Shown one piece after another: positions 45,053-57,345 of a stretch of DNA of 64,000 nucleotides. The position numbers and the translations under genes were made by a program. Source of the DNA: Cervus elaphus. Lineage: Eukaryota; Chordata; Mammalia; Artiodactyla; Cervidae. The stretch's first letter is position 1. Each line of letters begins with the position of its first letter. A model generated the notes under the pieces. That model was not told where the DNA came from. It was given only the letters and a program-made list of their open reading frames with translations, and ran no database searches. The stretch spans positions 5,902,235 through 5,966,234 of the forward strand of contig NC_057828.1 of NCBI RefSeq assembly GCF_910594005.1, read 5' to 3'.

Positions 45053-47417
45053 CTGAGCGGAGGGCACGCAGAGGGGAGGGAATAAAGTCGTGCACAGGGG
45101 CCCCAAGGGCAAAACCAGGCTGACCCGAGCCTGCCCTGACCCTCTCCCAGGAGGCCAGGGGCTCTCGCATCTGCCTGTTCAGTCTTCATCACTATTGACA
45201 TACACACTGAAGCATACAGAAGCTTGTCTTGTATCTTATGGGGCAAAAAGGAGATGGGAGGCTTATATGTATATATCCACCTTCTGCAATATATCCGTTA
45301 TCTGCAACACACGACACTTTCTACACCCTTCTTTCTCCTCGGGAAACTGGTGGGAAGGACAATGGACTGATTCAGGAGCCCAGGCTTGACCAGCCAAGAA
45401 TCAGGCAAGCTTGATGTTTACAACTTTCCTGCCTGGTTCTGGTGACCTTAACTCAAGCAGAGCATCGAGGCAGCAGACTCAAAGGTCCCCTCCTGACCCT
45501 GCTCAGAATTTTTCTGTCCATCTCCTCGTCCCCAACAGAGCTCCATTTCTGGTGTTCTTGGTAACCAATAAATGCTAATCTAATTAAATTCACTTCTCTC
45601 CAAGGAAGAGCTGAGGGAGCTTTAACACTTTTAGAGGGTGTTTTACACTTGAAAATCAGACATCTTTAGTTGGTAAAATGTGTTAGAGCTATTTCTGAGT
45701 TTAAAGCAGGAGATGGAGGAGTAAGGGGTTGGATCTACCTTATCTTATCTAGTTAATATCTGCCCCCTTATCTGTCTTTCCAGTAAAAATGTATGGAATT
45801 CGTGAATGGACGCCTTTCATCCTCCAAATCCTCTTTGGGAGGTTCATAGAATTCCTAAGAACTCAAGAAAGACTCCTAAGCAGAGGCCACAGTTATCAGA
45901 GCTAAGCAGGAAACTGGGCATGAGAGAAAGTTTCCCAGCTATAGAACATGCCCTTCCCACCGCCCTCTGCAAATTTCTACCCAGCCTTCAGGGACCTTCC
46001 TGAGTTCCCAGACCCGCCCAGCCCGCACTGACTCCTCCCTGCTGGTCCCCTACAGGCACCAACACTCACTCAGAGTTTAGTACTCTCCCTTTCCCAGGGT
46101 CCAGTGAGCTTATCCCCCAGCAGCCTCTTGGCTGCTCCACAGGCCTACTCCAAAACACAGAAATCTCCCAGCTACTTGTTAAATTAAACCAGATGACTAA
46201 TCCCCTAGGAAGTTAAGAATAGAAAGTTTGTAAAGAACTCACAGAATGTACATTCTGGAAGAAAAAGATGACTTCTATGATAGGAAAATACGTAACTGAA
46301 AAGAAACTGCTCGATAACCCATCAACTCTCAGTCTTGACCATCTCTACCGACCTGTCTTCCTGTCACAGGTATTCTTGCTACCTGAAATGTATCCTGTTT
46401 TGACTTACGAAGCAGCTGTATGCCTGTCCTATGTCACAGAGTCGATGACTAAAGTCTCCTCACCTGAGTTATACAGGGTGTTAGCTGCTTACTGGCAGGA
46501 AGTCTCAACGTATAAAGAGAGAGCTCCTGATTTAAGGGGTTTCATGTGTAGGGTGGGGGTACTCTGTTTGCTGAGTAGGTGGCCAAGAGACAAACATCTC
46601 TAGCTCTCCCCTCCTGGAAGGCACCATAAAAAACTACCAGCATCATTCTCGTAGAAAGCCTAGAAGAGGTGAGAGTCACCTTTGAAAGACTGATATTAAA
46701 CATGGAGATGCTGAGTTAATTTCTGTGTGCATTCTTGTTGTACAAACTTCTATAACATTTATTATGATTCTTTATTACATTGGCAAGGAGTAATCACAAT
46801 TCCAACACCAAGTACAATGCCTCTCTATGGTGGCTATTTAATACCTGAAAAATACATGTTGGTATAAACAGCATATGGAGTTGAGGGCGGGTGGAGACAA
46901 TATTACTTCTTTCCAAGGGTAGAGGACCTTAACATTCACAACATAGAGGAGGTGGGTTTGGAGGGACGGGGAAAGGAAGAAAGGGCTTTTCTGGCAAAGG
47001 AAGCACCACCGTCTAAAAGAATCTAGGAAATGGAGGTGGCTCCTTAAGCTACAACGTAAGTGACCGTAAGATGGGGAGGGGCAGAGGAGGAGACCACAGG
47101 GGTCGGCAGGGCTAGGTTACAAAGGGCTTTGCCGCAATGTCGTGGATGATGAGCTCATCTCTTAGGACACAAGGAGTCCTTGAAGAAGAGAGAGCAAAGG
47201 TGTGACATTAGCAGTTTGCACTTTATTTTAAAAGCCTCAGAAATCAAGCAGAGAATGATAATGGGAAGAGGAGAGGCATTCCAGTGGTTCAGGGGGCAGA
47301 CAGCACCCGGCTGAAAGAAATGGTGAGAAGAAGTCAGTCAGAGTCAAGAGGCCTCTGGGGAACAGAGTCAACATGGCTCTCTAAAGCAGAGTGGAGGCAT
47401 CAGGCAGACTGTGACTC

Positions 47418-47695
47418 AGACTGCCCTGGCGGCCCACTGGTTAAGAAGTCACCTGTCAATGCAGGGGACATAGATTCCATGCCTCATCCGGGAAGATTCC
47501 ACATGCTGCGGGGCAACTAAGCCCAAGTGCCACAACTCCTGAGCCTGCGCTCCAGAGCCCGCCTGTGATAGCTGCTGAAGACCACGTGCCCTAGAGCCCG
47601 ACTCTGCAGCAAGAGGAGCCCCTGCCAGGAGAAGCCCACGCACAACGACGGAGACCCAGCACAGCGTAAAGCTAAATGAAGTAAAATAAAAAGCA
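47418..47695 (+). repeat. CHR-type SINE, long body
   Basis: CTGCCCTGGCGGCCCACTGG head, repeated AGCCC/CCACAAC body, ends in an (AAAT)-like tail near 47690. Confidence 0.88.
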
Positions 47696-48384
47696 GAAGA
47701 CTCATGGCTCTGTCTTGGGAGACCACACAGAGAGTCTTATCACTCAGGAAACACACAAAAACCAGGTTTCGAGAGGACAAAGAGAGCCAGAAAGCTCGGT
47801 TTTGACTTGAGTTTGACACAGGTCAACACAAGCAGAGATCCAGCAATCGGGTGGTGAGAGGGAAGAGGGGATGGCTCTGGAAGTCATCACAGCGGGGGTA
47901 AAGCAACAGGAGATGATGAACTGGCCCAAGAAGAGTACAAAGAGCTCAGCAGGCCAGGAATTAAACCCTGGGGAACGAAAGCACTCACGACCTTGGAAGA
48001 TCCTCTAATTATATTCACTAAACAACATTCTGATTATAATTTGGCTGCCCATGTAGGTTCTCCCTAAGGGATAAAAGGCACTGGTCAAGAAAAGTCAGTA
48101 TTTATCGATCCCCATAAACTAGCATTCTGGTTTAAGGCCCTCCTCTTAGGAGCGTGGTGATTATGACTCACTCTCTCTCCCTCAAGCATGATGAAGCCAG
48201 AGGCCAGAGCTGTGAGGCTGCGTGCCAGCCACAGGGCCCTGCAGGCCACCGAACCCTACCGCCCAGGAAAGCCCCTCCCGAGCAAAGGCAACTACCTGCT
48301 CCATCGTCTCTGTGTCATCATCCACCTGCACCCCTGCATGCCACACACTAACTCCAAAACTGGGAACAACTGAATGAACCTTAC

Positions 48385-48630
48385 TTCACATCTATGGAAA
48401 AGAGGAGTTGGATAAAACAGATAGCCAGTGGGAATTTGCTCTATGACTCAGGGAACGCAAACAGAGGCTCTGTAACGACCTACGGGGGTGGGATGGGGAG
48501 ATGGGAGGGAGGCTCAAGAGGGAGGGGACGTATGTATACCTATGGCTGATTCATGTTGATGTTTGGCAGAAAACAGCAAAATTCTGTAAAGCAATTATCC
48601 TTCATTTAGAAAATAAATTAATTAAAAAGA
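48385..48630 (+). repeat. Ruminant L1 3' end
   Basis: GGAATTTGCTCTATGACTCAGG, TACCTATGGCTGATTCATG and AAAGCAATTATCCTTCA, shared with the L1 tail at 33.5-34.0 kb. Confidence 0.85.
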
Positions 48631-48985
48631 GGAGTCGGATAAAATGATCTCTTAAGTTTCTTCCAACTCTTGTTCTGCAGAGCATCACTGGACTCCTCAG
48701 AAGGCACAGGAGGACCTGAATAGGACCCCTGACTAAGAAGGCACCCCTTCCTCCAAACTCAGCCTGCCTGAGGCTTCCCAGCTGGATACCAGAGGATGTG
48801 CTTGGTCAGCTTCTCAGGCATTTAACCACCTCTAGACACTGGGAGGCACCAGTCCACCAGGAGTGTTTCTCCCCTCCCAGCACAGCTGAGCTGTCTTCGC
48901 TGGGCACACGCAGGCCTTGTGGGAACACAGCAGGGGGCCAGGCCACGCGCATCCCACCCCAGCCTCACCCCCGCTTCAGTCCTAC

Positions 48986-49122
48986 CTTCTCATACTCGTC
49001 CTCCCCAGGGTTGTGCTTCTGCAGCCAGTCAGCGAGGGGCCGGTCCTTAAAGGAACCGGTCACCCCGTGCTCCACCTGGATCTTGCGCAGGGTCTCAGAG
49101 TTGGGGATCATCTCCACCATCC
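48986..49122 (-). CDS. PIK3C2B: PIK3C2B exon (kinase hinge region)
   Basis: 137 bp; GG completes Gly, then 45 codons MVEMIPNSETLRKIQ ... PGEDEYEK. Acceptor ACAG, donor GTAGGA. The GMVEMIPNSETL block covers the hinge. The intron before it in transcript order contains the 3.1 kb antisense L1. Confidence 0.95.
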
Positions 49123-49263
49123 CTGTGAGGGGAGACACCGAGTCACTCTCCAGAGCAGAGAAAAGCTATCTGTCAGGAGAGGACTACAAGAGCTTTGCTG
49201 GATGCATCCCTATAAATTTAGCTCTAGGACATTTGGACAAACGTCGATAATAAGGGGAAAGAT

Positions 49264-52200
49264 CAACCTTACACCTAAAGCAACTAGAGAAAGAACAAAC
49301 AAAACCCACAGTTAGTAGAAAGAAGGAAATCATAAAAATCAGGGCAGACATAAAATAGAAATGAAGAAAACAACAGCAAAAATCAATGAAACGAAAGGCT
49401 CGTTCTCTGAGAAGACAAGCAAAATGAATAAATCTTTAGCCAGACTCATCAAGGAAAACAGTGAGAGGATTCAAATCAGTAAAATTAGAAATTAAAAAGG
49501 AAAAATTACAACTCACACCACAGAAATACAGCATGTCATAAGTAACTACCACAAGCAACTATATGCCAACAAAATGGACAACATGGAAGAAATGAACAAA
49601 TCCTTAGAAAGGTACAACCTTCCAGGACTGAATGAGGAAGAAATAGAAAAACAAACAGACCAACCACAAGTAATGAAATTGAAACTGCAATTTAAAATCT
49701 TTTAACAAAAGCCCATGACCAGATGGCTCCAAGCATTTAGAGAAGACCTAACACCCATCCTTCTCAAACTCTTCCAAAAAACTGTAGAGAAAGGAACGCT
49801 ACCAAGCTCACTCTACAAAGCCACCATCACCCTGATACCAAAGTCAGACAGAGATATCACAAAAAAGAAACTTACAAGCCAGTATTAATGATGAACACTG
49901 ATGCAAAAATCCTCAACAAAATACTAGCCAACAGAATCCAACAATATGTTAAAAGGATCACACTCCATAATCAAGTGGGATTTATCTCAGGCATGCAAGG
50001 ATTCTTTAATATATATAAACAAATCAAGGTGTTATACTATATTAACAAAGAAGAAAAACCATATGATCATCTCAATAGATGCAGGAAAAGCTTTTGACAA
50101 AATTCAACACTGGTTTATGATAAAAACTCTCCAGAAAGTGGGCACAGAGGAAACCTACCTCCACATAATAAAGGCCATATATGACAAACCCATAGCAAAC
50201 ATCATTCTCAATGGTGAAAAATTGAAAGCATTTCCCCTAAGATCAGGAGGAACAAGACAAGGATGTCCACTCTTGCCACTATTATTCAACAGTTTTGGAA
50301 GTCCTAGCCATGGCAATCAGAGAAGAAAAAGAAACAAAAGGAATCCAAACTGAAAAAGAAGTAAAACTGTCACTGTTTGCAAATGACATGATACTATCCA
50401 CAGAAAATTCTAAAGATGCCACCAAAAAACTTCTAGAGCTCATCAATGAATCTGTTAAACTTGTAGGTTACAAAAGTAATGTACAGAAAGATCTTGCATA
50501 CCTAAACACCAACAACAAAAGATCAGAAAGAGAAGTTAAGGAAATAATCCCATTTATCACTGCAACAAAATGAATAGGAATAAACCTACTCAAGGAGGCA
50601 AAACACCTGCACTTAGAAAACTGTAAGATACTGATGAAAGAAATGAAAGATGACACAAACAGATGGAGAGATACACCATGTTCTTGGATTAGAAGAATCA
50701 AGATTGTGAAAATGACTACTACCCGAAAGCAATCTACAGAATCAATGCATTTTCCACAGAATTAGAACAAAAAGTTTTACAATTTGTATGGATACACGTA
50801 AGATCCCAAATAGCCAAAGCAATCTTGAGAACGAAAACAGAGCTGAAGGAATCAGGTTCCCTGACTTCAGACTAAGCTACAATAATTAGGACAGCATGGC
50901 ACAGGAACAAAAACAGAAATGTGGATCAACAGATTGGAATAGAAAAGCCCAGAGATTAAACCCACACACCTGTGGTCACCTAATCTACGACAAAGAAGGC
51001 AAGAATATACAATGGTGAAAAGACAATCTCTTTTAATAATTGGCGCTGGGAAAACTAGATAGTTACATATTAAAGAATGAAATTAGAACACTCAACACCA
51101 TACACAAAAATAAACTCAAAATGAATTAAAGACCTCAATATAAGACTGGACAAAATGCTTAGAGGAAAACACAGGAAGAACACTCTTTGACATAAATCAC
51201 AGCAAGATCTTTTTTGACCCACTTCCTAGAGTAATGAAACTAAAAACAGAAAGAAACAAATGGGCTCTAACTAAACTTAAAAGCTTTTGCACTGCAAAGA
51301 AAACCATAAATGAGATGAAAAGACAACCCTCAGAATGGGAGAAAATATTTGCAAACGAAGCAACTGACAAGGGATTAATCTCCAAAATATTCAAACAGCT
51401 CATACAGCTCAATATCAAAATGACAAACAACCCAATCAAAAAATGGGCAGAAGACCTAAATAGGTATTTCTCCAAAGAAGACATACAGATGGCCCAGAGG
51501 TACATGAAAAGATGTCAACATCCCTAGTTATTAGAGAATTGTGGATCAAAACTAAAATGAGGTCTCATCTCACACTGGTCAAAGATAAAAAAAATCTACA
51601 ATCAATCAAGGCTGGAGAGGGTATAAAAAAGGGAATCCTCCTACACGTTATTGGGAATGTCAATTGATACAACCATTATGGAAAACAGTATGGAGGTTCC
51701 ATATGACCCAGTAAACCCACTACTGGGCATATGACCTGAGAAAATCATAATTCAAAAAGACACATGGATCCCAACGTTCATTGCAGCACTATTTACAATA
51801 ATCTCCAGGACACGGACACAACCTAAATGTCCATTAACAGATGAATGCATAAAGAGGATGTGGTACATATACACAATGGAAAGCTGCTCAACCATGAAAA
51901 GGAATGAAACTGGGTCATTTGTAGAGACGTGGATGGACCTAGAGCCTGTCATACAGAATGAAGTAAATCAGAAAGAAAAAAACAAATATTGTCTAATAAG
52001 GCATATTTGTGGAGTCTAGAAAAACGGTACAGATGAGCCTATTTGCAGGGCAGAAACAGACACAGACACAGAGAATGGAGGCAGCAGGGGATGACCTGGG
52101 GACTGGGATAGACAGGCCACGACCATGTGTAAAGCAGAGAGCTGGTGGGAGCTGCTGATAGCACAAGGAGCTCAGCTCAGTGCTCTGTGCCAACCTAGAA

Positions 52201-52369
52201 GGTGGAATGGAGGGGCTGGGGGACGGGAAGACTGGGAGAGGGGGTATACGTGTACATGTGGCTGGATACATGGATATGTGGATACATGGATACATCTAAT
52301 TCATTGTACAACAGAAGCTGGCACAGTACTGTGGAGCAATTATAGCTCAATTAAAAGATGTATATATAC
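49264..52369 (+). repeat. L1 LINE, 5' truncated, exact TSD, antisense in PIK3C2B
   Basis: 3.1 kb holding the RT and downstream part of ORF2 plus the 3' end, flanked by a 13-bp duplication TAAGGGGAAAGAT at 49251-49263 and 52370-52382. Several frameshifts and stops. The RT active-site block reads LFANDMIL, where L1 has FADD, so a catalytic Asp is replaced by Asn. Incapable of autonomous movement. Confidence 0.95.
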
Positions 52370-52439
52370 TAAGGGGAAAGATATTCCCCAGCTTTCATAT
52401 TCCACATTGTGACTCTGTGGCCTCCCCAGCTCATAGCCA

Positions 52440-52740
52440 TGATCTTTTATTGTTTTAACTTTTATTACGAGATTTTCAAATACATGTAAGAATAAAGAAA
52501 TGGTACCAAGAACTCACATATAACCATCACCCAGTTTCAAAAATTATCAACATTTTGCTAATTTTGTTTCATCTATTTCAATAACCCAGCCCTGCCTCCT
52601 CTCCTCCAGCCTCAATCCCATCTGGAGTATTTTTAAGTAAATCCCATACATGTCATTTCACTCATAAGTATTCCAAGTATAACTAATAAGGACATAAGTA
52701 TGGCATTAAATCTAAAAATTTAACAATCATTCTTTGATCT
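52440..52740. repeat. Old interspersed repeat, probably L1M 3' type
   Basis: TATAACCATCACCCAGTTTC, AATTATCAACATTTTGCTAATTT and AAGTAAATCCCATACATG match a familiar old mammalian repeat. Family assignment tentative. Confidence 0.45.
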
Positions 52741-53060
52741 GATCTGATCTAGCCCAATCTACATGCAAATTTCCCACAACTGTCTCAAAAATATCTTTCC
52801 ACAGTTGGGTCTGTTAAAATCAGAATCCAAAGTCTACACAGTACACATGGTTGCTATGTCTCCAAATCTGCTTTATTTTATGAGTCTCTCTCCCTGCCTT
52901 CCTTTTTCATGCCATTCCACAGTTTCTAAAGGAATAATCCTGCCCTTCTCATTTTTCTGGAGAAGCACAAAGTTCATGTGAAGGAACGGCAGAAGGGCAT
53001 TAAGCAAGGACGTCCCCCACAGCAGCTGCCCAGCCATCACCCCGCCCACCCCTGACTGAC

Positions 53061-53190
53061 CTCTCCCCCGGCCAGTGGAGAAGCAGCGGAAGATGACCAT
53101 GCGCATGTCCAGCCCCTCCTGGACCCAGATCTTGCTCATGATGCGGATCATCTGCAGGGTCAGCATGTCCTGGCGAAGGTCGTCCCCACA
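53061..53190 (-). CDS. PIK3C2B: PIK3C2B exon (kinase domain, GDDLRQD)
   Basis: 130 bp, 43 codons CGDDLRQDMLTLQMIR ... FSTGRGR plus G of a split Gly. Acceptor CTAG, donor GTCAGT. GDDLRQD is the hallmark helix of PI3/PI4 kinases that pairs with the ATP lysine. Confidence 0.96.
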
Positions 53191-54005
53191 CTAGATGAAG
53201 GAAGACAGGGACCAGAACTACCTTGATCACCTCCCCCAACTCATACCAGGCCCCAGCTCTCCCAGGAGGGCAACCTTGACCCAGACTACAGTGGCCAGGA
53301 ACTGCCCAGGTCTCCACCTCACCCTCGGACCTGCTCACCCAGCTCCCACCAGGTCAGACACCAGAGAGGGGCCAACAGCCACACTTTATCCCCGTGGTAG
53401 TGTGGTCTTTCCCTAACCCCACACCCCTATCTGGAGTGAAGTCTGGGTCCCCTTCTTCATGCAGCCCTCCTAACCATCCAAGTCTAGGGTTTACACCTTG
53501 GACTTGGAGCTTACATAGAGCACATGTATGTGACTAAGCCACGCTCATGTCTTTCATTTCCCCCCCGGACTGTATGCTCTGAGGCTGTATTTATTCCTCA
53601 GAATCAGGGACGGACCAGTTAGAGGGACCTCAAGATTCATCTAAATCCAACCTCCACCTGATACATGAATTTCCCCCTCAGCATGCCTGTCACAGTCATT
53701 CAGCCTGAACACCCCAGAGACAAGCAGGTTAGCACCTTATCTGCTCCATTGCTGGCCTTCTAGAAAGCACTTCTGACAGGCTGTCAGCTGCCCCTCTGTA
53801 CATTCCAACACTGTTCCTAGTTCTCTGGGCCCACACACAGTTGATCTGTTTCCTTTTTCAGCCGATAGTCTTTCATGCACTATAGTGGCAGCGTGAGTGC
53901 AATTAGCAGGAAGAGAAGGGCCCTGAGGCTGTTTCTGCCCCCCTTGGATTCCCTCCTCTCCTCTCTACCGCCTACATCCCACCAGGCTTGAGAGGGGGTC
54001 CTCAC

Positions 54006-54098
54006 CTTGAAGATGACACGGATGTTCTCGCCCAGCGGGTCCACATTTTGGAAGGAGAGCTTGAGGGGAACGGCGTTGGAGTTGAAGTAGGAACAGTC
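54006..54098 (-). CDS. PIK3C2B: PIK3C2B exon (kinase N-lobe, ATP lysine)
   Basis: 93 bp, 31 codons DCSYFNSNAVPLKLSF ... GENIRVIFK, phase 0 at both ends. The SNAVPLKL stretch is the phosphate-loop equivalent. The final Lys (VIFK, before CGDDLRQD in the next exon) aligns with the ATP-contacting lysine of PI3Ks. The acceptor pyrimidine tract is weak; donor GTGAGG. Confidence 0.95.
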
Positions 54099-54519
54099 CT
54101 GTCACCGTCGAGAGGGTAGTGGTGAGGGTCAGGGTGGCCCAGGCCCGTGCAGGAAAATGGCCGCCCCACTGCTCCAGCAGCGGCCGCTCACCGTTTCCTC
54201 AGGTCTCTGCGGAGCGCACACTCCTGCTCTTCCCTCCCATCGCCCTCACCCCGTTCTAGCGTGTTAGGGCTTCAGCTCCTGCACCTGACCTCCGACCCCT
54301 TCCGTTCACTCCACTGCTACGCTGCGTGACTGCTGGCAAATCAGGTGTCCCATCTATAACTCTCCTCTAAAACGGGGCTCACAGTACTTGCTTCATGAGA
54401 GTGGTAAGGATGAAATGTGACAGCCAAAGGGAAGCACTGAGAACACCTCTGGGCACAGGGAGAGCGCTGGGCGCCAGCTGGCCTTCAACCTCAGCATCAC
54501 CAGGAGAGACCCTGACCCA

Positions 54520-55183
54520 GCCACACTCACCCCACCACACACTCACCCACAGCACACACTCACCCCACCACACACCACACACTCACCCCACCACACACCA
54601 CACACTCACCCCACCACACACCACACACTCACCCCACCACACACCACACACTCACCCCACCACACACTCACCCCACCACACACCACACACTCACCCCACC
54701 ACACACCACACACTCACCCCACCACACACCACACACTCACCCCACCACACACTTACCCCACCCAACACCACACACTTACCCCACCACACACTCACCCCAC
54801 CACACACTTACCCCACCACATACCACACACCCACCCCACCACACACTTACCCCACCACACACCACACACTTACCCCACCACACACTTACCCCACCACACA
54901 CCACACACTCATCCCACCACATACTTACCCCCACCACACACTTACCCACACCACACACTTACCCCACCACACACTTACCCACAGCACACACTTAGCCCAC
55001 CACACACTACACACTCACCCCACCCAACACCACACACTCACCCCACCACATACTTACCCCCACCATACACTTACCCCACCACACATTTACCTACACCACA
55101 CACCACACACTTACCCACACCACACACTTACTCCCACCACACACTTACTCCATCACACACCACACACTTACCCACACCACACA
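54520..55183. repeat. Minisatellite in PIK3C2B intron
   Basis: About 0.66 kb of imperfect units built from CTCACCCCACCACACACCACACA (23 bp) and shorter 15-16-bp forms; distal units change CTCA to CTTA. C/A-rich on plus, so G/T-rich on the transcribed strand. Homogeneous at left (54540-54760), more diverged at right. Confidence 0.95.
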
Positions 55184-55333
55184 GCTGTCAGGTAAAAGAC
55201 CACATGCGTCAGGGCTGGGAAGAGGCTCCACATAAGCCTCTCTTCCTCGTCTCTTTCAGTAACCTGGTCAGTGAGGACCCTGCTTCCATGAGCCCTCCCC
55301 ACTCTGAGAGCCCCACACCCACCAGTCACTCAC

Positions 55334-55441
55334 CCTGGGCACGATGCCCTTAACCAGCAGACTGGGGCTGAGGGGCAGCCGGCAGGAGCCGTTGAGGGTG
55401 AAGAACTGCTCCACCTCCTCCAGGCCGGTGCGGAGGATGCC
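55334..55441 (-). CDS. PIK3C2B: PIK3C2B exon (linker to kinase N-lobe)
   Basis: 108 bp, exactly 36 codons, GILRTGLEEVEQFF ... LLVKGIVPR, phase 0 at both ends. Acceptor ACAG, donor GTGAGT. The intron on its 3' side in transcript order (54099-55333) contains the large minisatellite. Confidence 0.95.
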
Positions 55442-56180
55442 CTGTGGGGAGAGCAGGGTGGGGTGAGGGCCGGAGGCTCCACCGAGGTCAGGCCTCTCCC
55501 CGGGCGGGTGCCCAGTAGCGGCTGGTATGGAAACAACCACCAGAGAGGTATGGACAGCCTCCTGCAGACCGCAATGAAGGAAAACCCCTCCCACACCCCT
55601 GCCCGGGCCAGCGCCAGGCCACAGCCCAAACACCTGCAGAGATGGAGTGGATGACAGAACAGCTTATGGGGGCCGCAGTGAATACACGGTGGGCGGCAGG
55701 CCCAGGCGGAGCTGCCCCTTGGGCGGTGGCCAGAGAAAGCCAATAATCTAGACTTTATCACCTCCCAATCTTTAAAGATTAGCAACCAGGATAGCTAATA
55801 TTGACGTAACACAGGCCCGTTCTACACATATAAAGGTGCCCCCTCTGGTGGTCCTGAAATGGAGCTCACCGCACAGTGAACAAAGGATGACTGAATTTGA
55901 GCCCTCACTTGGCCCTCTGGCTGGATGCTCTTGTGCGGTGAACCACTCATACCACTTAGCTCAGCCTTTAAGGCAAACAGTTAAATAAACACTTTAATAC
56001 TTAGCAAGCCAAAGAAAGCACATTCATGGTTTGTAGCCTGTAGATGAGAGAATCGCCTCCTTCCAGCCCCTCACCAGCGATGGTCAAGGGCCGTCCTGCT
56101 GGTCAGGAGGCCTGAGGAGTTACGACTGGCTGCAGAGGCCCAGAACCGGAATTGCACAGAGGCAGCCTCGCCCTGCTCAC

Positions 56181-56361
56181 CTGCCGTGCAGAAGGAGCAG
56201 CCTCCCGGACCTGCTGGGCCAGTTTGGCCAGGGTATTAACAAGCCAGCACTGGCGGTTAAACTCCTCTCTCAGCCCCTTGCCACAGCAACACAGCAAGGC
56301 GGCCAGCAGATACTGGTAGCGGATGCTGAACTGAGAGTCCTTGAGGCCGTCCTTCAGCAAC
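56181..56361 (-). CDS. PIK3C2B: PIK3C2B exon (helical domain, end)
   Basis: 181 bp; G completes Trp, then 60 codons LLKDGLKDSQFSIRYQY ... EAAPSARQ. Acceptor ATAG, donor GTGAGC. It contains the conserved CCCGKGLREEF class II segment and ends the helical domain. Confidence 0.95.
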
Positions 56362-56730
56362 CTATCCGGCAAAGGGAGGCACCGCAGTCAGAACACCCAA
56401 GGGATCACAGGCAAGGGGGCTGAGGGATGGCCAGACCCAGCTCCAACTCCCTGGAAAACCCACCCCAAACTTGGGAAGGAAAACAGACTCTGGATGTAAA
56501 GCTAATACAGAGGTGTTCATCCACTTCTCAGCTTGCCCGTGCTGTTTTTAAGTAGAGCGCAAAGCCGTCATGCATCTGGTTTCTCCTTTACATTTCTGCC
56601 ATGTGAGGGTGGAGGGGAGGGCCAGGGATGATCCCCACTCTGCTTATCATAGGGGTGGGCTGAGACCCCCCTGAGGAAAAGGTGCTGGCCCAAATACTGC
56701 AACCCAGACGGTTCAGCTCCCCACCCGGCA

Positions 56731-56946
56731 GTGCTAAATCGCTTCAGTGGTGTCCGACTCTTTGCAAACCCTCGGACTGCAGCCCGCCAAGCTCCTACGT
56801 CCGTGGGACTCTCCAGGCAAGAATACTGGAGTGGGTTGCCATGCCCACCTCCAGGGGGTCTTCCCAACCCAGGAATAGAACCTGCGTCTCTTTTGTCTCC
56901 TGCACTGGCAGGCAGGTTCTTTACCACTAGTGCCACCCGGGAAGCC
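56731..56946 (-). repeat. Bov-tA SINE
   Basis: GTGCTAAATCGCTTCAGTGG start and right end CCACTAGTGCCACCCGGGAAGCC region; lies 80 bp from the 57027-57121 exon. Confidence 0.92.
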
Positions 56947-57026
56947 GCCACCCTGCAGGCTGAGAGTAAAATACTCCCAAGTGAGGGAGACAAGTCTACC
57001 TCCCCCCTTTCTGCACACAGTTTTAC

Positions 57027-57121
57027 CAGAAGAAGTAGTGAGTCACTCTCAAGTCAGAGACCGCTCGTTTCAGGAGGAAGCGCACCAAGGGGCTGTCCAG
57101 GTAGCATTCGTACTTTAAGGC
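57027..57121 (-). CDS. PIK3C2B: PIK3C2B exon (helical domain)
   Basis: 95 bp, 31 codons ALKYECYLDSPLVRFLL ... THYFF plus TG of a split Trp. Acceptor CCAG, donor GTAAAA. It continues the helical repeat that mediates inter-domain packing. Confidence 0.95.
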
Positions 57122-57251
57122 CTGGGTAGGAGACAGGAGGCTTTGCAGACTGTCCGTACTCTACACCAAGCAATGTCCCTGTAGGATACAGTCTGTCTTG
57201 GGGTCCGGGGGGCGGGACCACCAGAACTGGACAGAAGGCCAGCCCACCCAC

Positions 57252-57345
57252 CTGCACAAGCTGGGGCAAGTAGTCCAGCAACTCGGCGTCAGAGAGGGAG
57301 CCGATCCACTGCACAGCCATGCGACGCACCTCCTGGTCTGGGAAC
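57252..57345 (-). CDS. PIK3C2B: PIK3C2B exon (helical domain)
   Basis: 94 bp; G completes Thr, then 31 codons FPDQEVRRMAVQWIGSL ... LPQLVQ. Acceptor GCAG, donor GTGGGT. VRxxAVxWI...LxDYLPQLVQALKYE is the signature helical repeat shared across PI3Ks. Confidence 0.95.

Larger units (their letters stand above)
45053..48985 (-). other. PIK3C2B: PIK3C2B intron, largely unassigned
   Basis: 3.9 kb intron between the catalytic-loop exon and the hinge exon. It holds a CHR SINE (about 47418-47695) and an L1 tail (48385-48630). The plus-strand open frame at 46268-46603 has no recognised homology. Confidence 0.7.

Noticed and set aside
46268..46603. 111-codon plus frame in a PIK3C2B intron
   Set aside because: No recognised domain, antisense to the gene, no splice or promoter context.
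49888..50573. L1 ORF2-like open frames
   Set aside because: Fragments of one decayed L1; not counted as genes.
54520..55183. Regular repeats that might suggest a CRISPR array
   Set aside because: Units are directly tandem with no unique spacers, and this is a vertebrate nuclear intron.
54395..55195. 266-codon plus-strand open frame rich in His, Thr and Pro
   Set aside because: It is the minisatellite read in frame; unit lengths happen to avoid stops. No start context, homology or non-repeat body.
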